A DNA stretch of 64,000 nucleotides from Furcasterigmium furcatum (Eukaryota; Ascomycota; Sordariomycetes; Glomerellales; Plectosphaerellaceae), in NCBI GenBank assembly GCA_001599815.1, contig BCIA01000003.1, positions 4,216,001 to 4,280,000 on the forward strand, given 5' to 3'. The notes beneath the pieces were generated by a model, which had not been told where the DNA came from, did not search any database, and saw only the letters and a list, made by a program, of their open reading frames with translations. How positions within the stretch are numbered: the stretch's first letter is position 1; the number at the start of each line of letters is the position of its first letter. A program made the position numbers and the translations under genes. Positions 47,685 to 57,709 of the stretch are shown here, piece by piece.

Positions 47685-48831
47685 ATGGCGCCTGTTCGGA
47701 CGAAGAAGCGAGCCTCCGGCGCGTCCCCCACCTCACACCAACAACTCGTGCCGACCAAGATGAGCACGCCAACAACAAGAAGCCCCATCAAGAAGAAGAA
47801 GGGCATCTCGCTGGAGCAGAGACAGGCCATCATTGAGAACTTGCAGCTCGAGAGTACGTGTGAGACGCGCTCTTATTAGCCTGTCTTTCGTCTAACACCG
47901 TTGTCGCAGTCACAGATCGAGCGCGAAGACTGCGCGCAGAGTACCATGCCCGGGCGCAGAGCCTCCGATCCCGAGTCGAGATGCGCGTCAACCGGATCCC
48001 GCGGTCGCTTTTAAAGCTCACAATGGAAGAACTGGTGGCTAAGTGCGCCGATCAACAAAAGCGACTCGTGACCGCCTCGCGTCCGCCCCCGGTCCCGGCG
48101 AAGGACTACCCGCCGAGGCAGAGCCCGATCAAGGCAGCCCACACGTCCAGAGCTTCCCCTAGGCCTCGGAAGCGGATGAGGTATGTGATCTGTTGATTGC
48201 CAGAGAATCCCCGCTCTAATCGTTAATCTATAATAGTGACGAGCTTGCCGAGGGTGACAAGGAGAACCAGGATGTGGACAATCCGAAGAAGAAATACCGG
48301 GGAGGGTACATGCCGACAGCACCAGACGCCGCTCAGATTCTCTCCCCCACCTCGACGAATGCGCGAAACTTGCCCAGGGAAAGGACCGTGTCCCCTGTCA
48401 AGTCACACATTGCACGGCCACCATCGCCCACGAAGGGGCCTTCGAGCGTCGCCAGACCCCTTTCCAGCGCCGCTCGGCCAGCGCCGACAAGAAAGGCCAC
48501 CGCCCCCTCCACTGCGTCCGGTGCTGTCGGGGCCACGGCAAACACAAGAACCAAGCGAGCAGCTGCGCCAGCCGCGTCCAAGCCCCCTCTGTCTCGACCC
48601 GCGACGCGGACCGGCCGCAGAATTAGCGAATCTAGCGACGGGAGTACTTCGACGGTGATTAAGAAGACGATTGCACCGAAGCCCGTCTCGGCACTGTCAA
48701 CGAAGAGGACAATGATGAGCACGATCAGGAAAGGCGTTGCGGGAGCAACCGCGAAAAAGCCCGCCGCGGCGCCCAAGTCTGCACCGGCTTCTACGGCTGG
48801 CTCCACGAGGGTCCTTAGGAAGCGGGGCTGA
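47685..48831 (+). CDS. NBL1: Borealin/Nbl1-like chromosomal passenger subunit
   Basis: Three exons (47685-47853, 47910-48180, 48237-48831) with two 56-bp introns (phases 1 and 2) encode 344 residues. The first half has the Nbl1/borealin N-terminal helix: KKGISLEQRQAIIENLQLEI, TDRARRLRAEYHARAQSLRS, and RVNRIPRSLLKLTMEEL. In yeast Nbl1 and animal borealin this region forms a three-helix bundle with Bir1/survivin and Sli15/INCENP that places Aurora kinase at centromeres. The rest is Ser/Pro/Lys/Arg-rich and disordered, with SPTK and SPVK motifs that look like CDK sites, and ends in basic TRVLRKRG. The protein is much longer than yeast Nbl1 (about 70 residues), which is normal for filamentous fungi. 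It converges on TMA22 with 130 bp between stops. Confidence 0.9.
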
Positions 48832-48961
48832 GAGGACAATGACATTGGGAATTTTGATCGGAGTTTTACTGGCGTTTTGGGGTGTCAAAGGAGGTCAGGA
48901 ATGGGGTATGTTAGGTATAGTGACGACCTTGAGTGGGCAAGCAATGCAAAGAACTCGGCTC

Positions 48962-49758
48962 CTAGCCGGCCGCCGCCGCCTTCTTCTTCTTCTTGTCATC
49001 CACAAACTCGATGTTGTCCTCGGGTATCTCCTTGTACTTCTCCAGCAAGAACTCCTCAATCTCATCGCTCACATCGCCTTGCACAACAATCTCCTCGCCC
49101 CCCGAGGGCGTCTTGGTCACGGAAGACCCCGTGGCGAACTTCTTTCCCAGCTCCTTGGCGACCTTCTTGAGCTCGAGGCCGAACGTCTCGAGGCCGATGA
49201 CGGCGGTGACGAACTTCTTCTTGTTCCGCTCAATACGCTTGATCGTGATGACGCTGTTGGCCAGCTTGTCGGCCTGCTTGGCCTCGGCCGCCTCGGCTTT
49301 GGCGGTCTTCTTCTGCGCGTCCTTGGCGGCGCGCTTCTGGGCCTCGACGGACAGCGAGGCTGTGGCGGCTTCTAGTGCTTCTGCGGAGACGGTCAGTCGA
49401 CGAAGATCCCGAGAGGCCCGGGGAGAGTGCAGCGTACCCGCCGACCAGATGGTCTGGTACAATTCTGGCTCGTGCTTCTGGAGCCAGTCCTGGCACTTCT
49501 TCACCGTGCCGCCATATTCGCAGTACTGCTCAAAAGAACTCGGTCAGGGGTGTCCGGATGCGCGAGAGAGCACACGTGTGTATCAGGGAGCGTATCGTAC
49601 CTCCGGCGGCAATGTGCACACTGCAGACGCGGATTGTTAGCTCTTCGCGATCATTTCGTCGCCGCCGCGGGCTGGATGGAGGGGCAAAACATACCACCGC
49701 AGTATTTCACGTGACGACTTTGAGGCTCGTAGCCCTCTGGCTGTTCAGTATCAGCCAT
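48962..49758 (-). CDS. TMA22: Density-regulated protein Tma22 (DENR)
   Basis: Four exons (49758-49695, 49620-49601, 49525-49438, 49380-48962) encode 196 residues; introns are 74, 75 and 57 bp. Exon 2 is only 20 bp and codes CTLPPE inside the zinc-binding N-terminus: VKYCGVCTLPPEYCEYGG gives the Cys cluster expected for DENR. A helical linker follows, then a C-terminal SUI1 domain (NSVITIKRIERNKKKFVTAV, GLELKKVAKELGKKFATGSS, GGEEIVVQGDV, IPEDNIEFVDD). Tma22 pairs with Tma20 (MCT-1) to recycle 40S subunits after termination and to aid re-initiation. It ends in a Lys/Ala run. The micro-exon is forced by phase and by the conserved Cys motif. Confidence 0.93.
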
Positions 49759-50086
49759 AACACCGCGACCGTTTAGTTCAGCGGTGACGGAGAAGGAGGA
49801 TGGGAGGGTCGGAGGCAGGTGTAAGGTGTAAGTGGCGCGTGCCTCTGTCCTCGCAATTGAACTGGAAAGCTGCTGGACTCGGAAGGACTCGCTCACCAGC
49901 ACTGCGGGGTTGCCCTCAATGGATGGCGGGGTGGTTGGGTTATGTCAGCAGAGCTCTTATCGATAAGCCCCTCTGCGGTTGATAGGGAGTGCCGCCAGGG
50001 GAGTTCCCGTCAACACCTTTCAATGTTTCGAAACATATTCGTCCTCTGCTCTGACAACGACAGCCAATACGGATGAGCAGACATGT

Positions 50087-50341
50087 CGTCTGACTGCCCT
50101 CTGCTCGGGAAACGGCAGCAATATTCAGGCGCTCATTGACACTGTCGAGAGCGGGAAGATCCTTCCGAGCCGTATCATCTGGGTGATCGTGAACAGGAAG
50201 AACGCATATGCCACGACCGGACCATCGAACCATGGCATTCCCACTGAGTACTTTAAGCTCCTCTCCGGAGAAGACTCGCAGAAATGTGGAAAAGATGAGG
50301 CCAAGCTGAAAGATGCCCGCGCACGATATTATGCCGACCTG
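50087..50341 (+). pseudogene. ADE8: Truncated GAR transformylase (Ade8/PurN-like) relic
   Basis: An open frame runs 49979-50500, and only this part resembles glycinamide ribonucleotide formyltransferase. It has RLTALCSGNGSNIQALIDTV, equal to the phosphate-binding SGNGTNLQALID start, then ILPSRIIWVIVNRKNAYATT and HGIPTEYFKLL, matching the family's VxSNRKxAYG...GIPT stretch. After about residue 85 the similarity stops, and the catalytic Asn-His-Asp region (the NLHPA and GxxxHYV segments) cannot be found in any frame downstream. No in-frame ATG precedes the motif; nearby ATGs are in other frames. It is therefore a 5' fragment, not an active enzyme. A functional copy must lie elsewhere if the purine pathway is intact. 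It sits divergent from TMA22. Confidence 0.65.
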
Positions 50342-50500
50342 GACTGCCAACGTCACACCTGGAAGCGCAGCTGTTTCTTGTTGCTGCCTCCGTTTCTGCA
50401 TTCGAAAGCACCCGCCACTCGATCGCGATCCCTTGACCTATTCAAGACTGGTCACCAGATCGAGGCCCAGCATGCCGCCCGGGGCCGTCACGTTCTCTGA

Positions 50501-51365
50501 GAGATTCTGCAGCGGACGGGCCAATCGTGGGGGCCGGCCATGTTCACCTGAAGGACGACGACTTAAGCGCCGGGGTCTGGACGACAAGACACCATTGGTG
50601 GTTGGCACTGCAGCCGCAACCCCGATCCGGCTTCTCTCCCACCATCTCTTCGCGCGCGCCAGCCAGTCGTCTCCTCTGCCGTCTCCGCTCGTCGTCCTGT
50701 TGCCCAAATTAGATACACCTTCGGCATGTGTGATTGGGCTCACGCTGCCTCTTCCCGGTCTTGGCGGGTTGACGTCGACACACTCAACATGCTCTCTTCG
50801 CGCCGCTTCCCACGTAGCCGCTGCGGTCGTCGGGCCTCTATGCGCTCTTTCAATATTGTGTCTCTGCAGCCAGTCAACTGCAGGCCGGTGCAGACTCGTC
50901 CTGGATGCTGCCACTCTTCCCTGATCTCGGCCGACGTCCCCCTGATCCGCTAGTTCGCATGAGACCACCCACATGCGCCTGACCACCTCTTGGATCACCT
51001 TAACCGCTCGCGTCCAGTCCAGGGAAGCCCATGGGTGAAGCCTCAGACTAATAAGACAGAGTCGATGCGCCCTGGCCACTCAGCTGGCCCCGTCCCGTTT
51101 CTTCATTCTATTCTCTTCACCTTCGCCACCCTTGCCCGTGCCCGTTGCGTAGGTTCGCATAGAGGCTTCGTTGACCGAAGCAGCCTGTCGTTTTAAGGTC
51201 CTCTCTGCTTGACTCTTTCACTTCTACACCACGCTGTGCGTCACTCCGCCGCATTCACAAGCACCGCGCCGGCTTTCATCCCAGTACTCTTGACTTGCCC
51301 CCCCTTGCCACATCTCAGAACCTGCAGCTCAGTATCAGGATATACTCGACTGCAGAAGAGCCAAA
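50501..51365. other. Intergenic region and leader of the methyltransferase gene
   Basis: About 865 bp from the end of the ADE8-like frame to the next start. The last 400 bp are pyrimidine-rich on the plus strand, as in the leaders of the other large genes. No conserved frame is visible. Confidence 0.5.
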
Positions 51366-54300
51366 ATGGCGGATCTGGTCATCTTGCCAAACTCGACATA
51401 CCGACCTTCCTCGCCTGTGCAGGCTCGCAGGCCCGGAAGGTTGCTTAATACTATAATAGAAGAAGAGGAACTTGAAGGATCCCACACTCGACGAAACCAA
51501 CAGAGACAGAAGCACAAGCCCGAGCCCGTCACCCTGATCCCCGATAACGAGCGCAGCCTCCCGGCGGACAAGTTCAACGTCGAGGCATGGCTTTCCCCCA
51601 TGAGCGACCATTTCCCCACGCCTCGGGGCTTCCATTTCCTCGCCGCCCCCATCCTCCCGTCGTCGCCATCCGCTTATTCCACAGAGGACTCTGCCTCACC
51701 GACCGCCAGCTCCAACCCCTGGAACAACAGAACCAGCGTCACGACCGCGACGACAGATTTCGATGACATCTATGGCTGCAGTGACGATGAGGAGCGGATG
51801 AGGCGTGTTCCCTCAAGGAAGGCTTCAACGAGGAGGAGAAGCAGGACAGACACACAGAAGTCGTTGCCGCCACTGGTCATTCCCTCGTCCCACGAAAATG
51901 CGATCGAGGATCGCCCCGCAAGGTCTGCTGAGCTCTTGAGCAAGCTGGCATCTCCGGTTCCTCCTACGCCTCCCACCAGGGTAGACATGTCTCCGCAGGT
52001 CTTTTCTTTCATGCAGGCCAGACAAAAGCAGGAGATTCCCACCATCTCAGCTCCTCCGTCATTGGACGGCAGCATGGACGGTAGCTTGACTTCTGAGCAA
52101 CTGGCTCAGATGTCGGCGCCGCCAACACCTATCATGGGCAACGATGACGATGAGAAGACGGATGAGTGGGCTGGGGTTCAGCTGCAACCAGGAGCCCTGG
52201 AGACACTCCAGGCTCTGTCGGGTGACTCTGACAGCTTCGGCGAGCACCACGAGCAGCCAGGCCAGATCATTGAGCTCCCGCAGGAGCCGGTGAGAGAGAT
52301 GCGTCAGCAGGGCTTGCGCATCTTCACTCACTTCCAGGGTCGCATGGCGCGTCCCGTTGAGAACTCCCCGGCGAATCAGACAAACCGCAAGTCCCTCGCG
52401 GACCTGACAACGTTGGACATCCCCTCCCCTGGTGGCTTCTTTGACGGCCTTTCACCACGCACCCGTTCAACATGGCATATGCCTACAAAGTCCCTTGATG
52501 AGCTGGTGCCGCCAACATCAACCACCGCCGAGCAGTTCTACCTGTGCCCCTGGAACAAAGATACCACAGTGCCTCCCGTTCCTCAGATTCCTGCCGCTCA
52601 AGACCAGGGCCACACTGCCGCAGAGGACTTCTACCGATCTGCTGCTCTCTCCAACTCCGAGCCCGTTGAGCAGGTCATCGAAGTTGATGAGGAAGAGGAG
52701 GACGAGGACGACATGCCAACAGCCCGCCCCATCATTCCCGCTCCGCCAACGGCTTCGTCGCCTACCGCCGTGGAACCTCTTCCAGAGAACGAAGCGGCGA
52801 CTGAGATTGTTGCTGTGTACGACCCCGAGTACGCCAGGAAGCAGCATGAAGTTGCCCTTGCCAACCTCGACCGCACCGGGATGTGGCTCATGGCCCAGCA
52901 GGCGTATCTGAAGCCAGTCGATACTGATTCAGTTGTCGATGAGAAGAAATTGGGTCTTTCAGCCATCCCTGGGGCCGCCGAAGAAGCCCGGAAGACCGAA
53001 GCCGCCACAGAAAACGAGTCTTCAGCGGCCCCAAAGAAGACTGTGAGGTTCTCTCTGGCAGCCACCACCACCACCAACATCCCTTGCTCTCTGCCGTCAA
53101 AGTTGCGCAAGCACGAGTCGACCTACTACCGCGCTTTCCAGGACTTCTTCGTCCGCACCGGCCGCGCCGATGCGTTCGTTCATCGCCTGCCGCGCTTCGA
53201 GGCCCTTCAAGCCCAGCGCGTCTCCATGCGCCAGTACCACCGCAACCAGCTCCTGGGCAAGTATCAGCTCAGCGTTGTTCCCCAGTCAGCCAAGAAGCGC
53301 CTCAGCGCCAACGTTGCTCGAGGTGACGATGTCGTCCAGGATGATCCCGAGAAGTTCAAGCGCGAGCAGGAGCAGGAAGCTATGCGCCAGATGGGCATGT
53401 CCACCTGGCACGTCGCCGCCATCAAGCTTCTCAACGGCGGCCGGCTCATCTCGGCGCCTGTCGCCAAGCGCCTCAACCGCATCTCCTGCATGGCCCCGGG
53501 CCGTGATGGCGTCGCGCGCGACCGAGCTCGCATCCTCGACCTCGGCGGCCAGGCCACCTGTGACTGGGCATGGCACTGCGCCCTGCAGTACCCCAACACC
53601 AAGATCTACACCGTCACCACCAAGACCATCCGCCAGCTTTCCAACTCGAACATCCGTGGCCCGCCCAACCACCGCCAGGTCGCCGTCGAGCGCCTCACGC
53701 GCCTCCCCTTCGCCGACAACCAGTTCGACCTCGTCTCCGCCCGCGAGCTGCACTCCGTCCTCAAGTTCGTCGGCGAGAATGGCGAAGACGAGTGGGAGAC
53801 CTGCCTGCGAGAGTGCATGCGCGTCCTCAAGCCCGGCGGCTACCTCGAGTTCTCCATCCTGGACAGCGACGTCATGAACGCCGGCCCCCTCGGCCTTGCC
53901 AAGAGCGTCGAGTTTGGCTTCACCCTCAAGACCCTCGGCTACGACCCCTCCCCCTCCAAGATGTGGCTCGGCCGCCTTGCCCGCGCCGGCTTCAATGACG
54001 TCCGCCGCGCTTGGATGTGTCTCCCCATGGGCGAACGCCGAGCCGCCGCCAAGGCCGCCGCCGCCGAACAGAAGCCCCTCCCCGCCCTGCCCGGTCTTCG
54101 GGCCGGCCCCGACGGCGAGCAGCCCCGAACCCTCACCATGGAGGCCATGGTCACGGGTAGCACCGATGCCGTGGCGAGCCTCACGGGCCTCATTGGCGGC
54201 TGGAGCTGGGAGCGCTGGCTCCTGCGATGCGAGATGGAGAAGGTCTCTGGCGACCTGCGGCTCACCGACCTCGTCTCATCTGGCACCGCCGTCGCCGAGG

Positions 54301-54419
54301 CTGGCAAGTGCCTCGACGGTGTCGCCGCCATCATCGAGGAAGGCCGCGGGTGCGGCGCCGGCTGGCGCATGCTCAACGGCTATGCCAGGAAGCCCATGTC
54401 CGGCAACGTCGACGTGTAG
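51366..54419 (+). CDS. Large protein with C-terminal methyltransferase domain
   Basis: A single exon of 1017 residues starting at a well-placed ATG (MADLVILPNSTYRPSS). The first 580 or so residues are mostly disordered, with Ser/Pro-rich tracts, an acidic run (VDEEEEDEDDM) and conserved-looking YDPEYARKQHEVALANLDRT. A helical region (STYYRAFQDFFVRTGRADAF) leads to a class I methyltransferase fold. Motif I is RILDLGGQATCDWAWHCA, then NTKIYTVTTK, the acidic strand RLPFADNQFDLVSARELHSV, and RVLKPGGYLEFSILDSDVM. The C-terminal lobe is long. Motif I lacks the usual GxGxG. The family appears fungal-specific; the substrate is unknown. LaeA-like regulators share the fold, but I do not claim that identity. 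It converges on the transcription factor. Confidence 0.85.
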   Translation: MADLVILPNSTYRPSSPVQARRPGRLLNTIIEEEELEGSHTRRNQQRQKHKPEPVTLIPDNERSLPADKFNVEAWLSPMSDHFPTPRGFHFLAAPILPSSPSAYSTEDSASPTASSNPWNNRTSVTTATTDFDDIYGCSDDEERMRRVPSRKASTRRRSRTDTQKSLPPLVIPSSHENAIEDRPARSAELLSKLASPVPPTPPTRVDMSPQVFSFMQARQKQEIPTISAPPSLDGSMDGSLTSEQLAQMSAPPTPIMGNDDDEKTDEWAGVQLQPGALETLQALSGDSDSFGEHHEQPGQIIELPQEPVREMRQQGLRIFTHFQGRMARPVENSPANQTNRKSLADLTTLDIPSPGGFFDGLSPRTRSTWHMPTKSLDELVPPTSTTAEQFYLCPWNKDTTVPPVPQIPAAQDQGHTAAEDFYRSAALSNSEPVEQVIEVDEEEEDEDDMPTARPIIPAPPTASSPTAVEPLPENEAATEIVAVYDPEYARKQHEVALANLDRTGMWLMAQQAYLKPVDTDSVVDEKKLGLSAIPGAAEEARKTEAATENESSAAPKKTVRFSLAATTTTNIPCSLPSKLRKHESTYYRAFQDFFVRTGRADAFVHRLPRFEALQAQRVSMRQYHRNQLLGKYQLSVVPQSAKKRLSANVARGDDVVQDDPEKFKREQEQEAMRQMGMSTWHVAAIKLLNGGRLISAPVAKRLNRISCMAPGRDGVARDRARILDLGGQATCDWAWHCALQYPNTKIYTVTTKTIRQLSNSNIRGPPNHRQVAVERLTRLPFADNQFDLVSARELHSVLKFVGENGEDEWETCLRECMRVLKPGGYLEFSILDSDVMNAGPLGLAKSVEFGFTLKTLGYDPSPSKMWLGRLARAGFNDVRRAWMCLPMGERRAAAKAAAAEQKPLPALPGLRAGPDGEQPRTLTMEAMVTGSTDAVASLTGLIGGWSWERWLLRCEMEKVSGDLRLTDLVSSGTAVAEAGKCLDGVAAIIEEGRGCGAGWRMLNGYARKPMSGNVDV

Positions 54420-54919
54420 ACGCGCAGATCTGTGTCTTCTACGTCAACTCTGACTCCTTTTCGCACTCTTCTCTCTTTACTATCTGCTTTCTGGGCTCTA
54501 TGTAGCCTTGTCGATCTCGCTCTTTCTTATGTGGCTATCTGTAAATGTGTTTGGGGTCATGTTGAGAGCATGTAATGCGGGCCATGGGACAGGGTAGACG
54601 AAGTGTACGACGAGGATGAAGGATACGCAGGTAGATGGTCATAACATGTACGCATCGACGTCACGCACCTTGACGCGATGCATTTGGAGCTTCCTGTACA
54701 TAGCCGTTGCGGACGGACTGGGATACCCGCCTCTTGTGGGCACAACTTGAGAATCAATGAACTCGGCCACGGCTATATGTTCGTATCTGCTTGAAGTGTG
54801 ATGATACACAGCCACCTACTGCAGACGTGACAGGAGTTGGTATCATTGTTTATGTTCACTCAAACAAGATTTCAAGACTAAACAAGTCAATTATCGGGGC
54901 ATTTCTCATAAGATCCTGG
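54420..54919. other. Convergent 3' region, methyltransferase and transcription factor
   Basis: These 500 bp separate facing stop codons and hold both 3' UTRs. The right part (about 54840-54900) is AT-rich. No gene is seen. Confidence 0.55.
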
Positions 54920-57709
54920 CTATGCAGCATCCAACTTCGCTTTAGTCGCTGGGGATAGAGCTTCTCCCTCCGTTCCTGCGCCCCCCTCGCCTGTGGAGGC
55001 AACATCAGTTCCTCTTTCTAATGCCGCGCTTTCTGACTCCAGTGATGGGTTAGTTGGTATCGCCTTGGACGAAGTCGCCGGCACGATGACGTTCAAAACA
55101 CAGTCATCCAGGTGCTCGTAGTATTCTTGGGGGGTGGAATAGTATTCCTGGCAGATGGAACACGGCGCCGGTTTGCCGTCCACAGATGATTCTTCCGCCG
55201 TCGCCGAACCACGAATGATCAGCTTCCGGCTGTTTGGAGGACTCTGCTCAACGTGATGAACAGTGGTGAGATGTCGTTTGAAGACATCGGCTCGGTTGAA
55301 GGCCTTTTCGAAGGCCGAGCCAGCGCCAGGGCAGAACGGACAGATCATGGTGCCCTTGTAGTGTGTCAGGGCATGTCGGTTCTTGTCATATTTGCGAGCA
55401 AAGCCCTTAATGTGGTATTCGCAAGAGACGATAGGGCACTTCTCGGGCCGCACTTGCAGATGGGTCAGCATGTGAGCCGCCAAGTCTTTGAAAACTCTTC
55501 CACAATCTGGGTACGGGCATTTGGAGCGCTCAGTGCTTCGTGTGACTGGATTTTCTTGTTGAAGCGCTGGGGGTAGCGCTGGGGGGTGGGTGAAGACTCC
55601 GTGCAACAACGGCGTAAGCTGTGGAGGGGCCGGTGCCAGCAGAGGGGCTGGAGCTGGTTGCGAAGGAGGAGGCTGGCTGGATGGAAGAGATTGTTGCCCA
55701 GAATTGATGTCTACAGACTCGCCGTCCGATTCGTCGTCTTCGGCGTTGACTGGGACGTCAGCAGCTTGACGAACCTCCCGCATCCAGTCTTTCAGTATGC
55801 TCATTGGGGGCCAATCGCCACTGGCCTTCCCTCTGCGATTTGGCTGAAAATGGGCTCGGCGCAGGTGAGCAGCCGCATTGTAATAGGCTCCATAGAGCTT
55901 TTGCGCCGTGCAAGCCTTGCATTTCGATAGTGGGATGACGGGCAAGAGCATGTCGGCAGCATAGTTAGCCGGCTGCGAGCAAACCCATCGCTTGACCATG
56001 GCCGAGTGTCTGGCTTCTGTGTGCCTGCGTAGCTCGTGCTCCCCTCGAAAGCCCTCTGGATACTCGTTACATTTAGTGCAGAACACTCGTCGTAGGGGAG
56101 CACGTTGGTAAGACGGCCGAATTCTGCCCCCAGGGGGCGGCAGTGCCGACATAATCGCTCTTGATCCCGCAGCCTCTGCACCAGGCGGTGACGGGAGCTG
56201 TTGGTCGTCCTCCGGAACGAAGGACAGAGGTGCGAGTTGCTGGTCTGGGTTTTGGGTTGGCTGAGGAAACCTGAACCCTGAAAACGATGCGCTTTCTGTT
56301 GGTGCAATTCTCGGCCGCTGTGATGGCAGCAGAATGCTCGAGAGTTGTGGCATGGAGCCCTGTCCAGCACGCCCAGGAACGATTATTGGCCTTACGAACC
56401 CATTGTAAGGCATGTTGCTGGCGGTCTCCCCAGTTCCGAGCCGCATCAAGAAATCCCTGGTGTCCCTTATGCCTCGAGGTCCCCAAGATACGGTCCTGAC
56501 GATTTGACATAAATCATCCAGCACGCTATGCTGCCCGGGGGCCGTCGAGCTTCGGTCATCCAACTGCGAAGGGCCTGCAATAGCAAAGCGCATTACAAGT
56601 AGTTGGTGAAATATGTGCGCGCTGGGGCTCTCGGGTTGTAAGGAACCCGCAGTGGAGGGCCTTGAAGAAGCAGAAAGTCGCCGCAGAGTCTGCACGGGCC
56701 CGTCAAGAATTGTGCAAGCCATGCTGAAGATGCAAAGCGAGACGAAAATGGCCGACCAAGCTCGGAATTCCGTGACTGTGTTTTCCACCGAGGTCACCGC
56801 CTCAAAAGCCTGCAGGAACTGGGCGATGCAGTTGTTCAGAAGCCGAGTGCTTCCAACCTGGTCGACGTCTTCGGTAGGAATGCTGCGAAAAGGGGTGCCC
56901 GACTCCAGTTGGATCGAAGGGGTTGGCTGTAGGAGGTCGGCGAAGAGGACTTCTCGCAAGAGAAGCTTGGCACGGTACAAGACGGGATATGCTGCTTCTT
57001 CAGCTTCTCGAGACGAAGACAAGGTCCTGCAAACTCTCAAGAGATGCAGGAAGTCATACATCGTTTGCGACGTGTTTTGGCTGGCAGCGAGAATGGCGAG
57101 GATGGGCGGTGGGCGATCGATGGGCTCTCTGGAGTAGTTAGAAAGGACAGGGTTATGAAATGGCAGACTGGAAAGATCATCAGTCCACCAGAAGCCGTCA
57201 TCAAAGTCGATATTTGCTTTGACGGAAGCGAGAACATCGCTAGATATCCGGTAGGATCGCTCAAGGAATTCGTTAACTCCATGGCGCTGAGTTACGGGAG
57301 AGGTGATGGGGGTCTGCGTCTGCACGGGAGAAGTGGGAGCTGCTATCTGTTAGCACGAGATAAACAGCAAGGCTGGTAGATGGGTGCCCGACCTGGAAGG
57401 ATGTCGTTGGCGAAGCCCTCCAACGGCCCGCGATGACAGCCAAGACGCGACCAGACATGGTTTTCGGGAGACGATGGGTGCTTCTGACTGCAAGGAACAC
57501 ATGGATCTCTAGAATCGCACTGGGACAAAGGTTTAGTCAAGTCTCTGGGTCCGAAGTGACGAAGGACGAGTTTCTGGACTGACCGGCAGCTTCAAGATCT
57601 TGCAGCGCCAGCACCGAGCCTTGAGGATATCGAGCAGAGATGGAAGCCGATGCGCACCGCCCCTGTCCGGATCCAGCGGTGGGAGGAAGGGGACGGGCCT
57701 GGCTTCCAT
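54920..57709 (-). CDS. Transcription factor with Zn2Cys6-like and C2H2 fingers
   Basis: Three exons (57709-57584, 57519-57393, 57339-54920) encode 890 residues; introns are 64 and 53 bp (phases 0 and 1). The first two exons join to give a Cys cluster at C33, C36, C43, C49, C52 and C70 (CWRCKILKLPC, DPCVPC, LGCHRG). This has the CX2CX6CX5CX2C core of fungal zinc clusters but a long last spacing of 17. A helical middle (about 110-330) resembles the regulatory half of fungal factors. A C2H2-like finger lies near residue 503 (FCTKCNEYPEGFRGEHELRR), and more follow from about 688 (CPYPDCGRVFKDLAAHMLTH, CPIVSCEYHIKGFARKYDKN, and a last Cys/His pair in ADVFKRHLTTVHH). It probably binds DNA or RNA in the nucleus; targets are unknown. 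The second acceptor has a nearby alternative 3 bases away. Confidence 0.85.

Noticed and set aside
50484..50580. Short frame reading DGPIVGAGHVHLKDDD after the ADE8-like relic
   Set aside because: Looks protein-like for about 25 residues but joins no known part of the formyltransferase and cannot be linked to a start or stop in a credible model.
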